DNA of 64,000 bases, from NCBI GenBank assembly GCA_026874595.1, contig CM049313.1, positions 41,258,659 to 41,322,658 on the forward strand, read 5' to 3'. Below the pieces are notes generated by a model. The model did not search any database, had not been told where the DNA came from, and worked only from the letters and a program-made list of their open reading frames with translations. Each line of letters starts with the position of its first letter. The stretch's first letter is position 1. The DNA comes from Sipunculus nudus (Eukaryota; Annelida; Sipuncula; Golfingiida; Sipunculidae). A program made the position numbers and the translations under genes. Shown here piece by piece: positions 13,601 through 28,600 of the stretch.

Positions 13601-16600
13601 ATGTCAAGGTCACCCATCTTCGAACTTGACTGAGATTTGGTTAATATACATCTTCACCAAAGAAATAAAATTCCTACGGTGAATCCTTTTAGAGATATCC
13701 TGCTCACAAGGTAAAAGTTAAGGGACGCCAGACAGACGGATGGACAGACAGCTTGGGTGACAACAACAGCCCATCAGCCTAAGGGCTGAGGGCTTAAAAG
13801 CAACTGAGGAGTCCATTCTTATGGACAACCATATATGAAACCTCACTTGTCTGGCAGACACAAAAATACCAATCATGTGATTGATTCCATTTACTGCTTA
13901 CTACACACAGATTTTATCTGAGCAGACTGAGTAAACAAGGGCGAGGAGTTAATGTAACAGTCACCAGCCTAATATAAAATGAGTAGAGCGGGGGAATGTG
14001 CTACTCATAATCGGTCAAATACGCCTTATAACAACACTGCCTGTGTGGGCAACAGCTGAAGCTTAAAGGAATCAGCTCAATAGGAATGTTAAATAAGGAT
14101 GAAATAAAGTGGTCTCCTTAAATATTATGGTATCTGCCAATTCTCATGCTGAAAATACTGGCTTATTCTTGTACTCTAGTGAAAAAGGAGCCAAACCACA
14201 TCACTTTACAAATCAAGATTTTTTTCAAGCTTCCAACCAGTGCCTCTTGTGTGTTTCTTCTTCTTGTTTTGGAGTTACTGTGCTTTCTCAAGATTATATT
14301 TCAAATCACACAAATAATGTTATTGTAAACACACAAATGTGGTCTGTGTTTACTCACACACAGAACCATAACAAAGTATAAAACAGGTTGACTGGAGAGA
14401 GTAAGTCTATGTGCTGGGATGGCTTGCAAATGAACTACTAGCTTTAAAAAATACACATATTATTGTAAATGTGTATGTACCTTAAAACTGTGTGCGGAAG
14501 TCATTTCAATGTCATTATAAAAGTTTTGATTTTTACTAACTGCAGAAATCAATTTAACAGAGAGAACTTTAACCAATTAAACAGAGAGGATCTAACCTAC
14601 CTGACTGCCATCTATACAAGAGACAATGAGATGTAGCAGATCAGTATTTCCTATGGCAATATTGGGGAACTGGGAAAAAGAAGAAACAAAATATACAAAT
14701 CATGAATAACAAAAAGGAAGTGCTCCAATAAAAGGTGTCATTTTAAGTTTGCTAGATTTTGCTTCTTAAGTGTTGGTCTAGATTTATTCTGTATATAGGT
14801 AAAAAAAGTTAATTTGAATTAAATCACATTCTTATAAATGCAAGTATTCAAATATTCTCTTATCATTTAGCCTTTAAACTTTATCTGAAACTTATCATTT
14901 GAAGATAAATAGTAAGTTACTGTATTCCACACAGTTAGACGCAGTAATTAAGAATACTCTTTTCATTTTCTTTTCTAAAATGGTACATTAGAAATCCTTT
15001 GTTCCCATTACATCCATCCAAACAATCATTTTTTTTTTGTATATTTTTATATTCAATCTATCCCTCCCCCCCCCCCCACTCTGTCCATACATTTTTAACA
15101 GATAATATAAATGATCAAGGGGTCAACAACCATTTGTAACATATTCAAACCTACCTGGGCATATATGTCAGGGATGAGGAAGGAGAACATTCTGACATCA
15201 TCCTCTTGACATAACTGAAAGTAAGATAGAGTACTATAAATCCATGCTTCATAACACAAAACACTGATACATCATTGTGACCTTGTGAAGAGCCTAAATG
15301 TTACAACAAAGTACAACAAATATTTATGGCATCAAATTGACAACAAAATATATATTGCTTCAGCTTTTGTGTTTGAGGCTGGCATTTGATACTGTCACAA
15401 GACTTCTACAGAAAAGCCACAGCACCCAGATTTCTAATTAAACCTGAACTGCTCTGAGGGCTACACTCAGAACTCCCTTAAGACAGGGAGTTTTCTGTGG
15501 TCATACATGCTGCATGTTTAGTATTAAACATTTAAATTAACCTAAAGCAAATCCTCTAACTAGGTAATGTTGAACTTTTGGCAAAGATACCATATTATCT
15601 GAGATAGATATTAACTTTAAAGGAAATATGGTGTCAGGATTTCTACCATATTAAAATTAATCAGTGCAGTAAAGGGGTGTCATAAAAGTTATTCTACCAC
15701 ATCTCAGACTGTGGCATTGAAATTAATACATGTCTATTTACAAGGGATCATGGACAACATATCTCCTAAAGGGAAAAGTCTGTGAACTATCAGAGTTTCA
15801 TGGACAGCTAGCTATTTGACTGACAGGCTGCAGAGTGACTTACTGTCAGGTCTGTCATCAGACACGTCTCCAGGTCCCGGGTATCCATGAAGCTACAGAA
15901 ATCCTTATAGGCCACCATTCTGTCATCATGGATTTGTTTGCTACAAAAAGACAAAATTGCTCATGAATATTCATACCTTTAAGTCCCTATGTGCTCTAAC
16001 CTATTGGAGATTCTCTGCATAATAGCCAATATATAAATAGTATTTTACAAATACATTTATGGGCAATGTATGTTTTAATTACATTATGTTTGTTTCTGTG
16101 TGTTATAATCTGATTTATGTTAGCACTATCCAGAAACAAGGGACCCATGGGTCATGGCGCTCAGCTGATTGTGATAGTTATAACTGCATCACCATAGATT
16201 TTTTGAAGTTGCAATAAAATACTATCCTCAGTGCTCAGGAACTAGGGCTCAATGACTGGGGGAAGAGTTACAACACCTTTGCATTTAAATATAGAATACA
16301 GAATTAAATTCAATGGTGCTAACAGGGACTGGTGGGAGTTATAACACCTCTGCATATATGTAAAGGATAAAATTTAATTTAAATGAAATTATTTTAAATA
16401 TTTGAAAATAAGCAGAGAGATGGAAAACAAAGCAAATAACTTTAATTTCCATTCTACTGAGACAGGAAAATAGTGACAAATTTTTGCATTAGATCCTTTT
16501 TTTTTCTTAAGTCATTTTTTTTAAGGTTTATCAATTTTACTATATATTTACATTATATCATATATAATTGAATATTTAAATTGATTCACAAATCTAAACT

Positions 16601-19600
16601 GCATCAACATTTATACTTCATTTAGTCAGGTAACATCACATTATGCACACAGATATATATTTTTTTTTTGTATAATATATTTTTTAAATTTGCAAAGCAA
16701 TAAATATATGAAAATAACACTCCAGAATTCACAATTTTAAATTACACCTTTATTTATCCATGATTTGTTTCATATATTATCAAATTATGCCTATCATTTA
16801 AAAGGAAATTATTTCTTAAAAATGCTACATCAGAACAATGTGGCATCTCTTGGATTACTTCTTGAATTTATATTTCAAGAAAAGTTTTGCACATTGGATC
16901 AAAAACAGCTTTACATTTAAAGAAATACAGTTGACAATAACAAACCATGTATTGCAAAATAACTGGTGATGGTGGTGGTAGGGGTGTTAGGGTAGGGCCC
17001 ATGAGAATAAGTGTATGTTTATTTTGGCACGGGTGTTCTGCCAGTGCTGCATCACTAATAAGGTTACCTAGGCAAGGCTGTAGTGAGCAAGAGTGGGGTC
17101 TTGGATATACAAAATGCAAATACATTAGAGCATCTAAAAACTTCAATAATTAGAATAATTTTTAGGCTTTAACTTTCAAATTTTAAAATTCAACAGATTA
17201 AATCCATATGTATCCCTGCTGTGAAAAATAAATTTAATATACTTATGAGAAAAAACCATGCCATGGTCAGATTTGGGCAAAATTTTGCTAATATTTTAAA
17301 AAATTTAAAAGATTTTGATATTATTTTGGGTATACAATTAAATTTTGATTAATTAAAGTTATACTACTGAAAAATAGTCCCTAGCTTTAACATTTTTTGT
17401 GTTAAGTGATCAAATATTTTTCCTGATTTTTTACAAAGTGCAATATGTTTGGGTCCATAATTTTTTAAATTATACAATAGAGACCTAATTTCTGGCATTT
17501 ACATAGGAACTATATAGAGGAATATTTATGGTAAATATGAGAATAAAGATGAGCGGTTTTGACATTAGGCAGTCCTGAAGTATGGAAATAGGTTTTTAAT
17601 AAAAAGTTAAGGTTTTTCCTTAATTTCTCAAAGGAAAGAAGTCGCAAAGACCCAGTTTTAGCTTGGTAGGAGATCTTGGGGACATCTAACATTATGCTGA
17701 ATTTAGGATTCCTAGGTCTTACGGTTTCAAAACGTGCCACATCTACTAACAGACAGATGGAAAAATTCAAGAAAAAGACATGAAATCATGATGAAAAATT
17801 TAAAAATTTATTCAGTAAAAACTTGACCTACCTGACTTTGAGGAAGTATAAAAAGTGGTAGCCCACGCGGGGCTGTTTGGAATACATCTCCTCCATAAGG
17901 AGGGAGATGGGCTGCCTGTTCGGGTCCTCATCTTGTCTCTGACATAAGTTTCTGAAGACAGAGCACAGAACATTCATGCAGGTATCTGTTACCTGCCCAG
18001 TAGCAACTCAATTTTAGGGTTAAACATACAGTAATTTATCCTTTTATTTTAATCCTCATGAAAAATTTTAATTAAAATGATGCAGTCACACAGTTGAAGC
18101 TTCCCTTTGAATACACCTACTTTCATTTTTAAACAAAATAAAACTGAAAATTGAACATTTAAAGCTTGTCTCAAACAAATAAGCCCTCCAGGTATACTTT
18201 TGTTTTGTTTCATTTCACCTTATGGTTGATGATTCGAAAGTGCTGCTTTTATTAACTTGTTATATTTTAGATCAATGCCCAAGACTGACTGCTGTGAACA
18301 GCTCAATCACCAATAAAATTTTCACAGATATAAATACATAATGCATTCTTCCGTGGCAAAAGTAAAACAAAATACAAATGAGATCCTTAAAATTATGCAG
18401 TAAAAAAAACAATGTTGATAACATGAAAATACACTTTTGTTATCTAAAAAGAACTATTTGTAAATTGCTGTATTTTTTCAAAAAGATTCTTGTTAATGTA
18501 TAAGTGATTTATGATTATCACATTTGTTCACCTGAATATGACAAACAATGGACACCCTATGGAATCTTCTAAAGATCTGGAAAATGAAAGAAAACATAGT
18601 CATGAACACATTCATGTTGATCACATGTTATCAGCCCAAAACCCAGTGGTCCTCATTACAGATATAAACAATTTATCAACATATTTCCAAAACATGTTTC
18701 AAAGAATTATTTCAACTGATGCTTGCTTAATATTTATTTCAATTATTGTACAGAAAACCCAATTCAATTGCCCATAACAGGACTACATGAATTACCTGCT
18801 GGGGCAGCAATGTTTCAGTTTCTTTTTCTTTTACATTTAATGAATATGGTCTGGGAACCGTTGACATATACATATTCTTAAAGCTGAGCATAAGCTCCAC
18901 AGGGGCCATAATAACCCTTTTCTGCCTGTCTCAGACACGGAGAGGCATTTTTCATTTTGTACCAATCCTTCGGAAAGGTGAACACTTAGATGTTATCCAC
19001 ATTAGTAGCTGATAAGTGTAACAAACATGACACAAAAACAAAGCACCATAGGGTCTTCCACTGACTCCCTATATTTTTTCTATATTTTCCTGTAAAAATG
19101 GTCTATACTTTCTATACTTTAGGCCCTCATCTCCTACATTTTCTGATTTTTTTTCCACTGCACTTCAGTGTGATAAACAGTGTTACTATTGAAATCCTTC
19201 AGTTCTTTTGGCATGAAAGTGTGCACATAGGATGGCATGTAAGATGGCAGAATCAGGTTTACACTGAGCAAAGTATGACTGAAAGTCTGAATTGATGGTG
19301 AATGCATCTTTAGCGGAAAGGCAAATTTTTCTGCAGAAAGACAAACCTTCATAAATGCCTTTCCCTTGGAAAGCTAAAAATGTCAAAGTATGATGATCCC
19401 TGCTCTACATTATGAAATATAGAAACTTCATGAAAAATGGAGTTTTCCAGTACTTGGCGATATCATTATGATTAAAAATTTTCATTAATTTGCTAGATTT
19501 TTCTTCATATTCATTTATTCCAGCATTGGGAACAAGATTATAAATTCTGGGCTACAAAAGATGAAAATCCATCACAGAACAACACATCAGTGGTATGTAG

Positions 19601-22600
19601 ACACTGGTTTAAAATAATGCTATATAAAGTATGGATACCACTGGGAGTGTGTGAGGTTTAGCTTTTTTATTATTTTTAGTTATCCTTCAATTATAAAACA
19701 AAGACTAGTCTCACTCTTCATCCAGCTCTGCTGGTAAGATGGTTCGGTTAAAATGGTCAATCAGCAGCTGACAAACACACGTAGCCAAGACTGACGATAA
19801 TTCCGAGTCAAAATCCTCCTGTAAAACACAGAAATTATCATCAATCACTGGTTGACTCAGCCAGGGAAATCCCAATAATTTATATAACAATTCCTCCCTT
19901 AATGTAAACTGACCCAGTTAATACACAAATAAACAAATAACACCTCTGATTTTTAGTTTACTGTTACAGTAGACTTTACAAGTCCCATGTAAAAAGTGGG
20001 TATAATATTCTTATTGAGCAACATATCCATAAACATTAATACATTTTTATCATATACAATAAATTCTGTCAAGACTATATTCTCTTGAGGAAGCAGAATT
20101 TATTGAAAAGAAGTGAACTGATTACTGATCGAACAGTCTTCACTTAAACCTCCAAGTCCTCTTTTTATATGAAACAGGGGTGTTTCTAGAGGCTTTTTGC
20201 CTCAGTGACAGGCCAACATTCTGAATCTTTTACAGATGACCAGATGTATCACAAGCCCGAGGCTTAAGTACCATGTTAGACCACTAGTTTTCATCAACAC
20301 AAAATATTACTTTATAACCAAATGTTTTGATTGAGACATAAATCTAAAAGGATGTCATTATTATTATGAATAGCTGCCAAAAGCAATTGTTTCACTCTTT
20401 TTGTCCATTTGATCTTACCTGTAACATTGTTTGTACAAGTCGATCCATCAATTCACAACGCAGTTCATTGTCTCTGGAAATATAAAGGGAAACTGAATTA
20501 CTGAGACACAACAACAGAAGTAGTCAGAAATAGTAAGAAACAGGGCGCAGTGCTGACCCACATGAAGTAGTATATACTAAGAGCTGTGAAAGAGGTTTCT
20601 CATGTATTAATAAACTAGGGCTGAAACAGGTACAAAATTTTGGACTCGAGTACCCGATAGGTATTACCTGACTCAGACTCGAGTACTGGTTACCATGGCA
20701 ACGCTGTGAAGATAAAACGAACATCTGTTTACTGATGCAAAATATGCATAAATTTGACTTAGTGACGGCTTAACTTTATCGCAACGAAGGAATAGATATA
20801 TGTCAAAACAAGACCTCGATTAATTTGACTAGCATATGTTTAGAGCCCTACGCCAGGCTACGACAATGGATAAATAATTCTACAGACTGTCCTAAAATTT
20901 GCAGTAATATACATATATGCATGTACATACAAGAGTACTCGAGTCCAAATCTTGGACTCGAGTACTCAGTAAGTATTACCCGGACTTGAGTACTCGAGTA
21001 CTCCTTTCAGCCCTATAATAAACAAGTTTATAACCTCAATAAGCTAAAACATGCTTTCCTGGCCTTAAATAATTAATTATAACAAATGCCTTCTTTCAAT
21101 TGGGATCATAATTTCATCAAGGTTTGAATTTTTTTTTCAATTTTCAAATATTCAGAGGCACAATTTAAAGGACTATATTCATGTGAAGTATATTGTTTCC
21201 CTATATATTCATTATTCAACGTCAAAACAAGAGATACAATTCATTTAGCTTTACATGTGGTCTTATAACCTTCTCTGTGCTCTCTCCTTTGTGTTCTTAG
21301 TGTTTTCAGGTACATTTAATGATTTGATAAGTTTAAAAATAAATATTAAATTTTAACTGTTCTGGAACCTTACAATTAAAGAGGAAATGCTAATCATAAG
21401 TCATGAAAGGTAAACAGCATCACTTCTCCATATGCCATCAATTCAAAATAAACAAACAAACACAATTGTACATTTATACACACTACTGCATCCCTCCTCT
21501 TAAAGGCTGGAAATTTGTTGTATTTACCTGGATGCCATTGTATTAACCTGGATGTTGTTTCATTTACCTGGATGTTGTTGTATTTACCTGGATGTTGTTG
21601 TATTTACCTGGATGTTGTTGTATTTACCTGGATATTGTTGTATTTACCTGGATGTTGTTGCATTTACCTGGGTGTTGCTGTATTTACCTGGGTGTTGTTG
21701 TATTTACCTGGATGTTGTTGCATTTACCTGGGTGTTGCTGTATTTTCCTGGATGTTGTTGTATTATCCTTGATGTTGTTATATTTACCTGGATGTTGTAT
21801 TCACGTGGATGTTGTTGTATTTACCTGGATGTTGTTGTATATACTTGGAAGTTTTTGTACTTACCTGGATGTTGTTGTATTTACTTGGATGTTGTTGCAT
21901 TTACCTGATGTTGTTGTATTTACCTGGATGTTGTTTAATTAACTTTGATGATGTGGTTTTTACCTGTATCTTGTTTTATTAAACTGGATGTTTTATTTAC
22001 CTCGACATTGTTGTATTTACCTTGATGTTGTTAAATTTACCTGGATGATGTATATACCTGGATGTCACATTTACCTGGCTGATATGGTATTTACCTGGAT
22101 GTTGTTGTATTTACCTTTCTGTTTGGATCTCTAGCACAAGCTCCTTCATCTCCCCATCTAGCTGCTCCACATGTTCTGTGATGTTGATGGGGATGAAGCA
22201 AGGGGCCTCGGGGATGGTCCGGAACATGATGTCATTCTTGGTTTTCTCTGTAAAACAATGGTTTTGACTGAGCTAATGTATGTTGTTGAATCATTTACAA
22301 CTAGTTATTTCATAAAATACATGAAGATTATCCTTGTAGTTGAAGTTATTTTGAACAGTGACCCGCTTGACAGATTGAGCTGTATGAACTTCTCATTGCT
22401 CTTGTTACAAAGTACTGCTTGTCCCACTCATTTAAGGGCATAAATGGGGTCCACATCTACTATTTATTATAAACTGAGAAAACAAGCCAAGACAGTCCCC
22501 TATTAAAGACAGGACTTCACAAATTTGTAAGAATTACTTAATCTGGGCAAAATACATACACCGTATGACTCTATGATTAAATTTTAACTCCTGGAATATA

Positions 22601-25600
22601 CAGACACATTTGAATATGAAAACCTTCAGTGCCTCCTTCTTGATTATCAATTAGACATGTTGAGTGATGTAGGACTAGGTCCAGACTATTGTTCAATCAG
22701 GTGAACTCACTTTGAAGTTTGATACATGTGAACTATTGACAGAACAATTGTAAGTTTTATTGCTGCGTTAGGAGCTAAATGTAATAAATATTTGATATAT
22801 ATGTAAACTAACACAGAAATACACACCTGAATATCAAAGTTAATTTTAAGAGCTTTTAATCAAGATATTTTCAATAGACTCTGACTCCAGTTCCAAAAGA
22901 CTTATCAAAGAATGTTGACTTGGACAAAGGCTTCAATATTCATGTCTATGCTTGAACTTAGACTGTCACTCTGACACTGTGGCGCCATCTACATTCATCT
23001 TCTGTAGTTTTACATCATTCTACTGACCTACAGCGGGCTCCTCTTCCTCGTCACTAAACTCGGCGACCTCACTCAGGTTGTTAGCATCAGTCATGTGATT
23101 ATCCTCTGTTTCACCTTCCCTGTCCTTCACTACAAGGCCTGGGTCCTCTTTAACTAATTTCAGACAATAATATACCTACATGCAGGTCAACTGACTGATA
23201 AACCACTCTTAAAATTTATCACTGATCACACAAATCCCAACAAAATATGTTCAGACAAGAATACTTATTTATTATGTAATCCAGTTACATAAAGACTTTA
23301 TCTCGTTTAAAAAGATTTAATTTGAAATCTTTAAAATCCTCTTTTGGTTATTTTGTTCAATACAAAGATCTTTTAAAAACATTATGAATTATTCTCTGAA
23401 CCATAAAATGAAAATATTAAGATACCAACTGACCGATTTGTTCTGTTTTGTGATATAAAGTTCTACAACAGCTCAGCGTTATATAAAGTGCCAGAGTCTA
23501 ATGAGAAACAGAACCTCCATCTCACCTTCACAGAACTCAATGAAATGTTCTCTGATTGTGGTTCTCAATTCTCTGTCCAATTTAGGGTTGTCAAACAGTG
23601 GCGACAGTGACCTGAAACAGGGATGGTGGAAAAAAAACCTAAAATTTTGATCATCATGTGTTTTTATATGAGGACTTTTCATAGATTATAAATTACCCTC
23701 ACTTTAACAATGAAAATGATCAGTAACAAATATTCAGCCTATATTAAATACTGAGAGTAGTCCAATGAGATGGTTCAGGTATATTGGACTGTGGAACTGT
23801 AGGTCCTGAGTCTGATCCCTGCCACAAAAACAAATTTTCCATCTACAGAAACTCAGAAACCCACTCTGATGACTAGATTTATTCCAAGCCCTTTTCACAC
23901 AAACTGTATTTCTATATGGATGCAAGGTAAAATTCAGCAGTAACTTTACAAATCAAGTTCAACAAAGTAAACTGCAGTTATTGAGGTATCAGCCTTAAAA
24001 ACTAAAATAAAACTATCACCATATATAACAAACGATTTAAGAAATTCAATGACACCACTATCTGGGGAAGCAGTCTTTTTTTCACAACATCTCAGTCCCA
24101 CTGATGAAGGTCAAGGGTCTCAGAGAACTTCTTTATAGAAGCTGCTCATCAAATTTTTATTGTCATAAATATTATTAAATGTAACAAAATAAGGTTGACA
24201 ACCTCTAGGAGAAGCCATGTCACATTTGACAAGGCCAAGAATATTCAAGGTTGTAAAATATAAATGTTGCTTCTTGTCATTAAGTTTTCCCATCTGATAT
24301 TAGGCCTTTAATCACTCATTCACTTTACTGTCAAATGGTGTGACAATATTTAGGGTTGACAGAATATTCACCAAATTTCAACGGTCACTCACTCAAATGA
24401 GGCATCTTGGGTGTTAACTCAACACTAATACTTACTGCAAAACTCTTTTATCAAGTATGCTCCGCAAGGATGTGAAGATTCCCTGCTTTATCTTGTCTGA
24501 TAGGGGTGGGTGGAAATTAGTCATGATCTGCAAAATTCATACAAATATATAAGACTCTACAGCATACTTCAAATCTGAAACAGAATACTGTCGTGTGACA
24601 AGAAATATTGAACATTACCCTTTTTAGGTCATTTTAGTTGATGAATTGGTACTATATATGACAGTGTTGGAGACAGCAAAATTGATGTGAAATTATAAGT
24701 GATTATAAGTATCTTAAGGTATGGCAGGCTGTAAAAATAATGATGTTAGATGAATGGTTTATGCTGATAAGTGTCTTAGAAAGCAGGTTCAATATATTAA
24801 CATTTAAAATATTACTGAACTACACAGTTTAAGCTGATAAGTTGTAAGGCTCAGAGATTGCTTTGATATTTTCAAGGATTCAACTAGTCAAAATTAAGCT
24901 CAGCTAAAAATTCCATGACTCTATTATTATTGTCTTTGTCCTGACCTAATAGACCAAGCCTCGGACCTTTGAAGCTTGCAAGGATAAAATAACTTACACG
25001 ACACATGAAGTCAAGGAGGGTGGCAGTGATGGCGGGATGAGGCCGTATGGAGTGGTACATCACCAGGACACATGGCTCTAAAATCACAAACATAATACAT
25101 ACAGCTTCATACTTTCTGTCTACACATGCAGGCATCTTATAAAAAACCTGACATTTGAATGAACAGTTTGCTCCTTGTACATAGTATGACAGTCACTCGA
25201 TCCTAGCAGGAACATCAAGAGGTATAAGTTTTCTAAAGAATGCAGTGGTATATCATGTCAGGAAATATATATCTCATCTATAATAACTTTAATAACTTCA
25301 TAACCAACCCTCACGAAAGTCCACTATCGGTTACCTTATTTGTACATACTAGTCTTTGCTCTAATAAATTTGTACTCAAAACAGTTCATTATACTTAATT
25401 TGTACTCAGCAATAATCATGTTACTCAATAAATTGTGTTCAATATACTCCATTGCTAATGTCCATTACGCCTTCTTTTCACTCACAATATGCATTACATC
25501 TTATTCAATTTGTACTCACCAATGGTCATTATGTTCATTTTGTTTATATTCAAATCCTTATATTCATTTTTCATTATATTCAATCTGTGCTGACAAAAGT

Positions 25601-28600
25601 TCACTATGCTCCACTTGTACATAAAAAAGTTTTACTCATTTTGTACAAACACCTATGTTCATTATACTGTATGAACATGCTTATTATTAAAGTTGTACTC
25701 ACCAATGTTCATTATACTTTCTTTCTCTGGGTCAAAGAAGAACCAGTCATAGAATAAGGACAACTTTGCATTGGTGGCTGCAACATTTGACTGAAAACAG
25801 GAAAATCATAATCAGCAAACAATGAATGATGTTGAGATGTACCCACTGGCTTTGTATTTTTCTATTTATTCTTTGTTTTTTTGCTTTGTTCACTGTTATG
25901 TATATAGTTAATTTAGCTAAACCCTGCATTAATAATATACAAATATATCTTTAGAAAATATTAACCTTCTCTCTTTGATATTCTCAAATAGGAAATAAAA
26001 CCATATTAAACTAGAATACAGGTAGTAGACAAGCAACTACATGTATCTGCAAAAATTAGAGTGGAATGGGTGAAGCAAGGCATGGATTGAGTGGCAAGGG
26101 GAAATAGAGTGAGGTGTGTTGCATATTAGCATGGATGTCTGCAGCTGAAATCTGTACTAGGTGGTGCCACCTACCAAAAAATCGAGAAAGCTATCCAAGA
26201 TGTATGAACATGCAAAATTTTAGGCAGATAAGTCAAACCACTACTAAGATACGAGTGTTTTAAGCCCACGGCAGACAAACAGACGGACGCAGTGCAAAAA
26301 TGGTTGCAGGTAGTCCCTCCAGTTTTGTGAATGATAAAGAGCTATGTGAGATCTATACACATGCAAAATTTTGGCCCAATCAGTCAAACGGTTCCCGAGA
26401 TATAAGCTTGGATGTATGCAGCATAAACTAGAATGTAGGTGGTGCCACCTGTCATAAAATCAAGAAAGCTGTCCAGGTTGTATAAACCTGCAAATTTTAG
26501 GCAGACATGTCAAACCACTGTCGAAATATGAGTGATTTTATCTCACGGCAGACAAACAGACGGACGCTGTGCAATAATGGTTGCAGGTGGCGCCACCAGT
26601 TTTGCGTATGATAAAGAGCTATGTGAGATCTATACACATGCAAATTTTCAGGAAGATACGTCAAACCAGTCCAGAGATATAAGCATGGATGTCTGCAGCA
26701 TGAACGTGAATGTAGGTGGCGCTGTCTGTCATAAAATCAAGAAAGCTACCCAGGATGTATACGCATGCCTAATTTTCAGGTGAATTAGTCAAACCACTGC
26801 AGAGATATGAGTGATTTAAACCCAAAGAAGATGAACAGATGGACATTGTGCAAACATGGTTGCAGTAATTGTTAAGTATGTTTCTTACTGTGCATGTGGT
26901 TAGGAGCCAACCAATCACAGCCCAGCGTGGTATGACATCAGACTGCAGGAGCTCATTAGACGGGTGAAATACAGCACATATGTAGCGAATAAGATCACAG
27001 CGTAATGACTGACTCTCTGGTGTGGACAAATACTACAACATAAATAAAGTGCACATACAAATAACAAATACCAAAGAAATATGAGATACAGAGTATATAC
27101 TCATACCAGGTGTTCATGTGAAATTGTTTACAAATACCACAAAAATAAACAGAATAAAGTATTTGTATGATTATTTAACAATTATTTTTTCAAATTGTCA
27201 TTAAGGGTATTAATTTTGAAATTAATGGGCTCAGATTACAAAATATTCTCAAATGACAGGTGGTGAACTATTCAGGTGTGGCTGCATTCTGTATTTCTAT
27301 CATTAAGTTCTAAGTTATATAATTTATAATGTACCACCCATTATAATGTACAAACCATTAAAACTACATTAACTAAATAAGTGTAATAAATAACTGATGA
27401 TCAACTAAAATGTCAGTAAAATCTTAGCACCCTATATTTTAGAGAGCTATTTTTAGGATTACTTGACATCAAATGCTACCCTATATTAAGCTTCACAGTA
27501 ATAAAACAGTCTTGGATTAACAGTACATCCTACATACCTGTCTCTGAAACCAGTCTTGATATCTCTTGTGGTTACCAAATTTTACCTGCAAGATTGAATT
27601 GATATTAAAAATTTATGAATACCATAAAACTGTATGAATGACACATAAGGAGCACAACATAAATGAAGGCTCATACTTTACAAGATATGCATTAATAATG
27701 GTAATGATTTTTTTCCCTTTCAGCTTGATTCATTCACATAATCATAAAATAAGCTGTATTGGAACCTCAATTTTTTATTCAAATCTCTTTTAAGGGCTTT
27801 AGACATTTAAAAAAAAATGATAAAAAATATTATTTTTCCAAACAATTCTGGCACTAATTATGGTTTTTAGAATAATATACTTAAATACAAGCAGGTACTA
27901 CTGTCTATAATCAGATCCACTCACTTTGGTGGTGAGAAAGATGAGTTTATTCTCCATATCAGGAGTAAGACGACAAACAATAAACTTCCTGGATGTCCTC
28001 ATCTGCATAAGCTGCAAGATGCCTGCAATAAATTAAACAGAAAACAGATACATAGTCTGAAATATATAACAAGATGCCTGAAATAAAGTAAACATATATA
28101 AAGTATGAAATATATGAGAATGACAAACATACACATTGATTTTTTTTCAAACAATTCTTATACTAAGTTATGGTTTGTTATAATCTGAATTTGAAAAAAA
28201 TTCTCCAGGTTATTCCTGCTTTTTATTTCCCACTAAGATATAAGCCATTTTAACCAGTGAATCCTGCTTTCATATGAATCTACATCAAATGTTTGATCAG
28301 TTTGCTAGAGTTTCCCACTGTTAGTACAGACCTGTGAATGTAGGTGACAGCACTGATGGGTTGTAGAGTATGTCTTGCCAGAGCTGTTCAAACTCTGGTA
28401 TTCTGGTTACATCCTGTAACAGCCTCACTAAGTCTCTCCCAATGGTCATACAGTCATTCCACTGAAATGAAAGAAAACATACCTAGTTCAAGAAACATAC
28501 CTTAATATGAATGTCTATAAAATCTTTTAGTCATGCTGGTCTAAGATACTAAATATCTGAACAGCATGAAGATCATGCAATTTGTTTGGATGATAAAGGT

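Noticed and set aside
17952-17999. 5' extension of INTS3 exon 19 reading [10 protein letters not shown] before RNLCQ
   Set aside because: The apparent similarity comes from the pyrimidine tract of the acceptor; the true upstream residues are supplied by microexon 18 (18532-18576), which restores frame.
19030-19080. Possible exon reading GESVEDP-like sequence on the minus strand
   Set aside because: No consistent frame from exon 17 and no donor; exon 18 at 18532-18576 explains the segment.
21515-21942. Plus-strand frames of 85-118 residues rich in CIYLDVV
   Set aside because: Translations of the 20-bp intronic array on the strand opposite INTS3.
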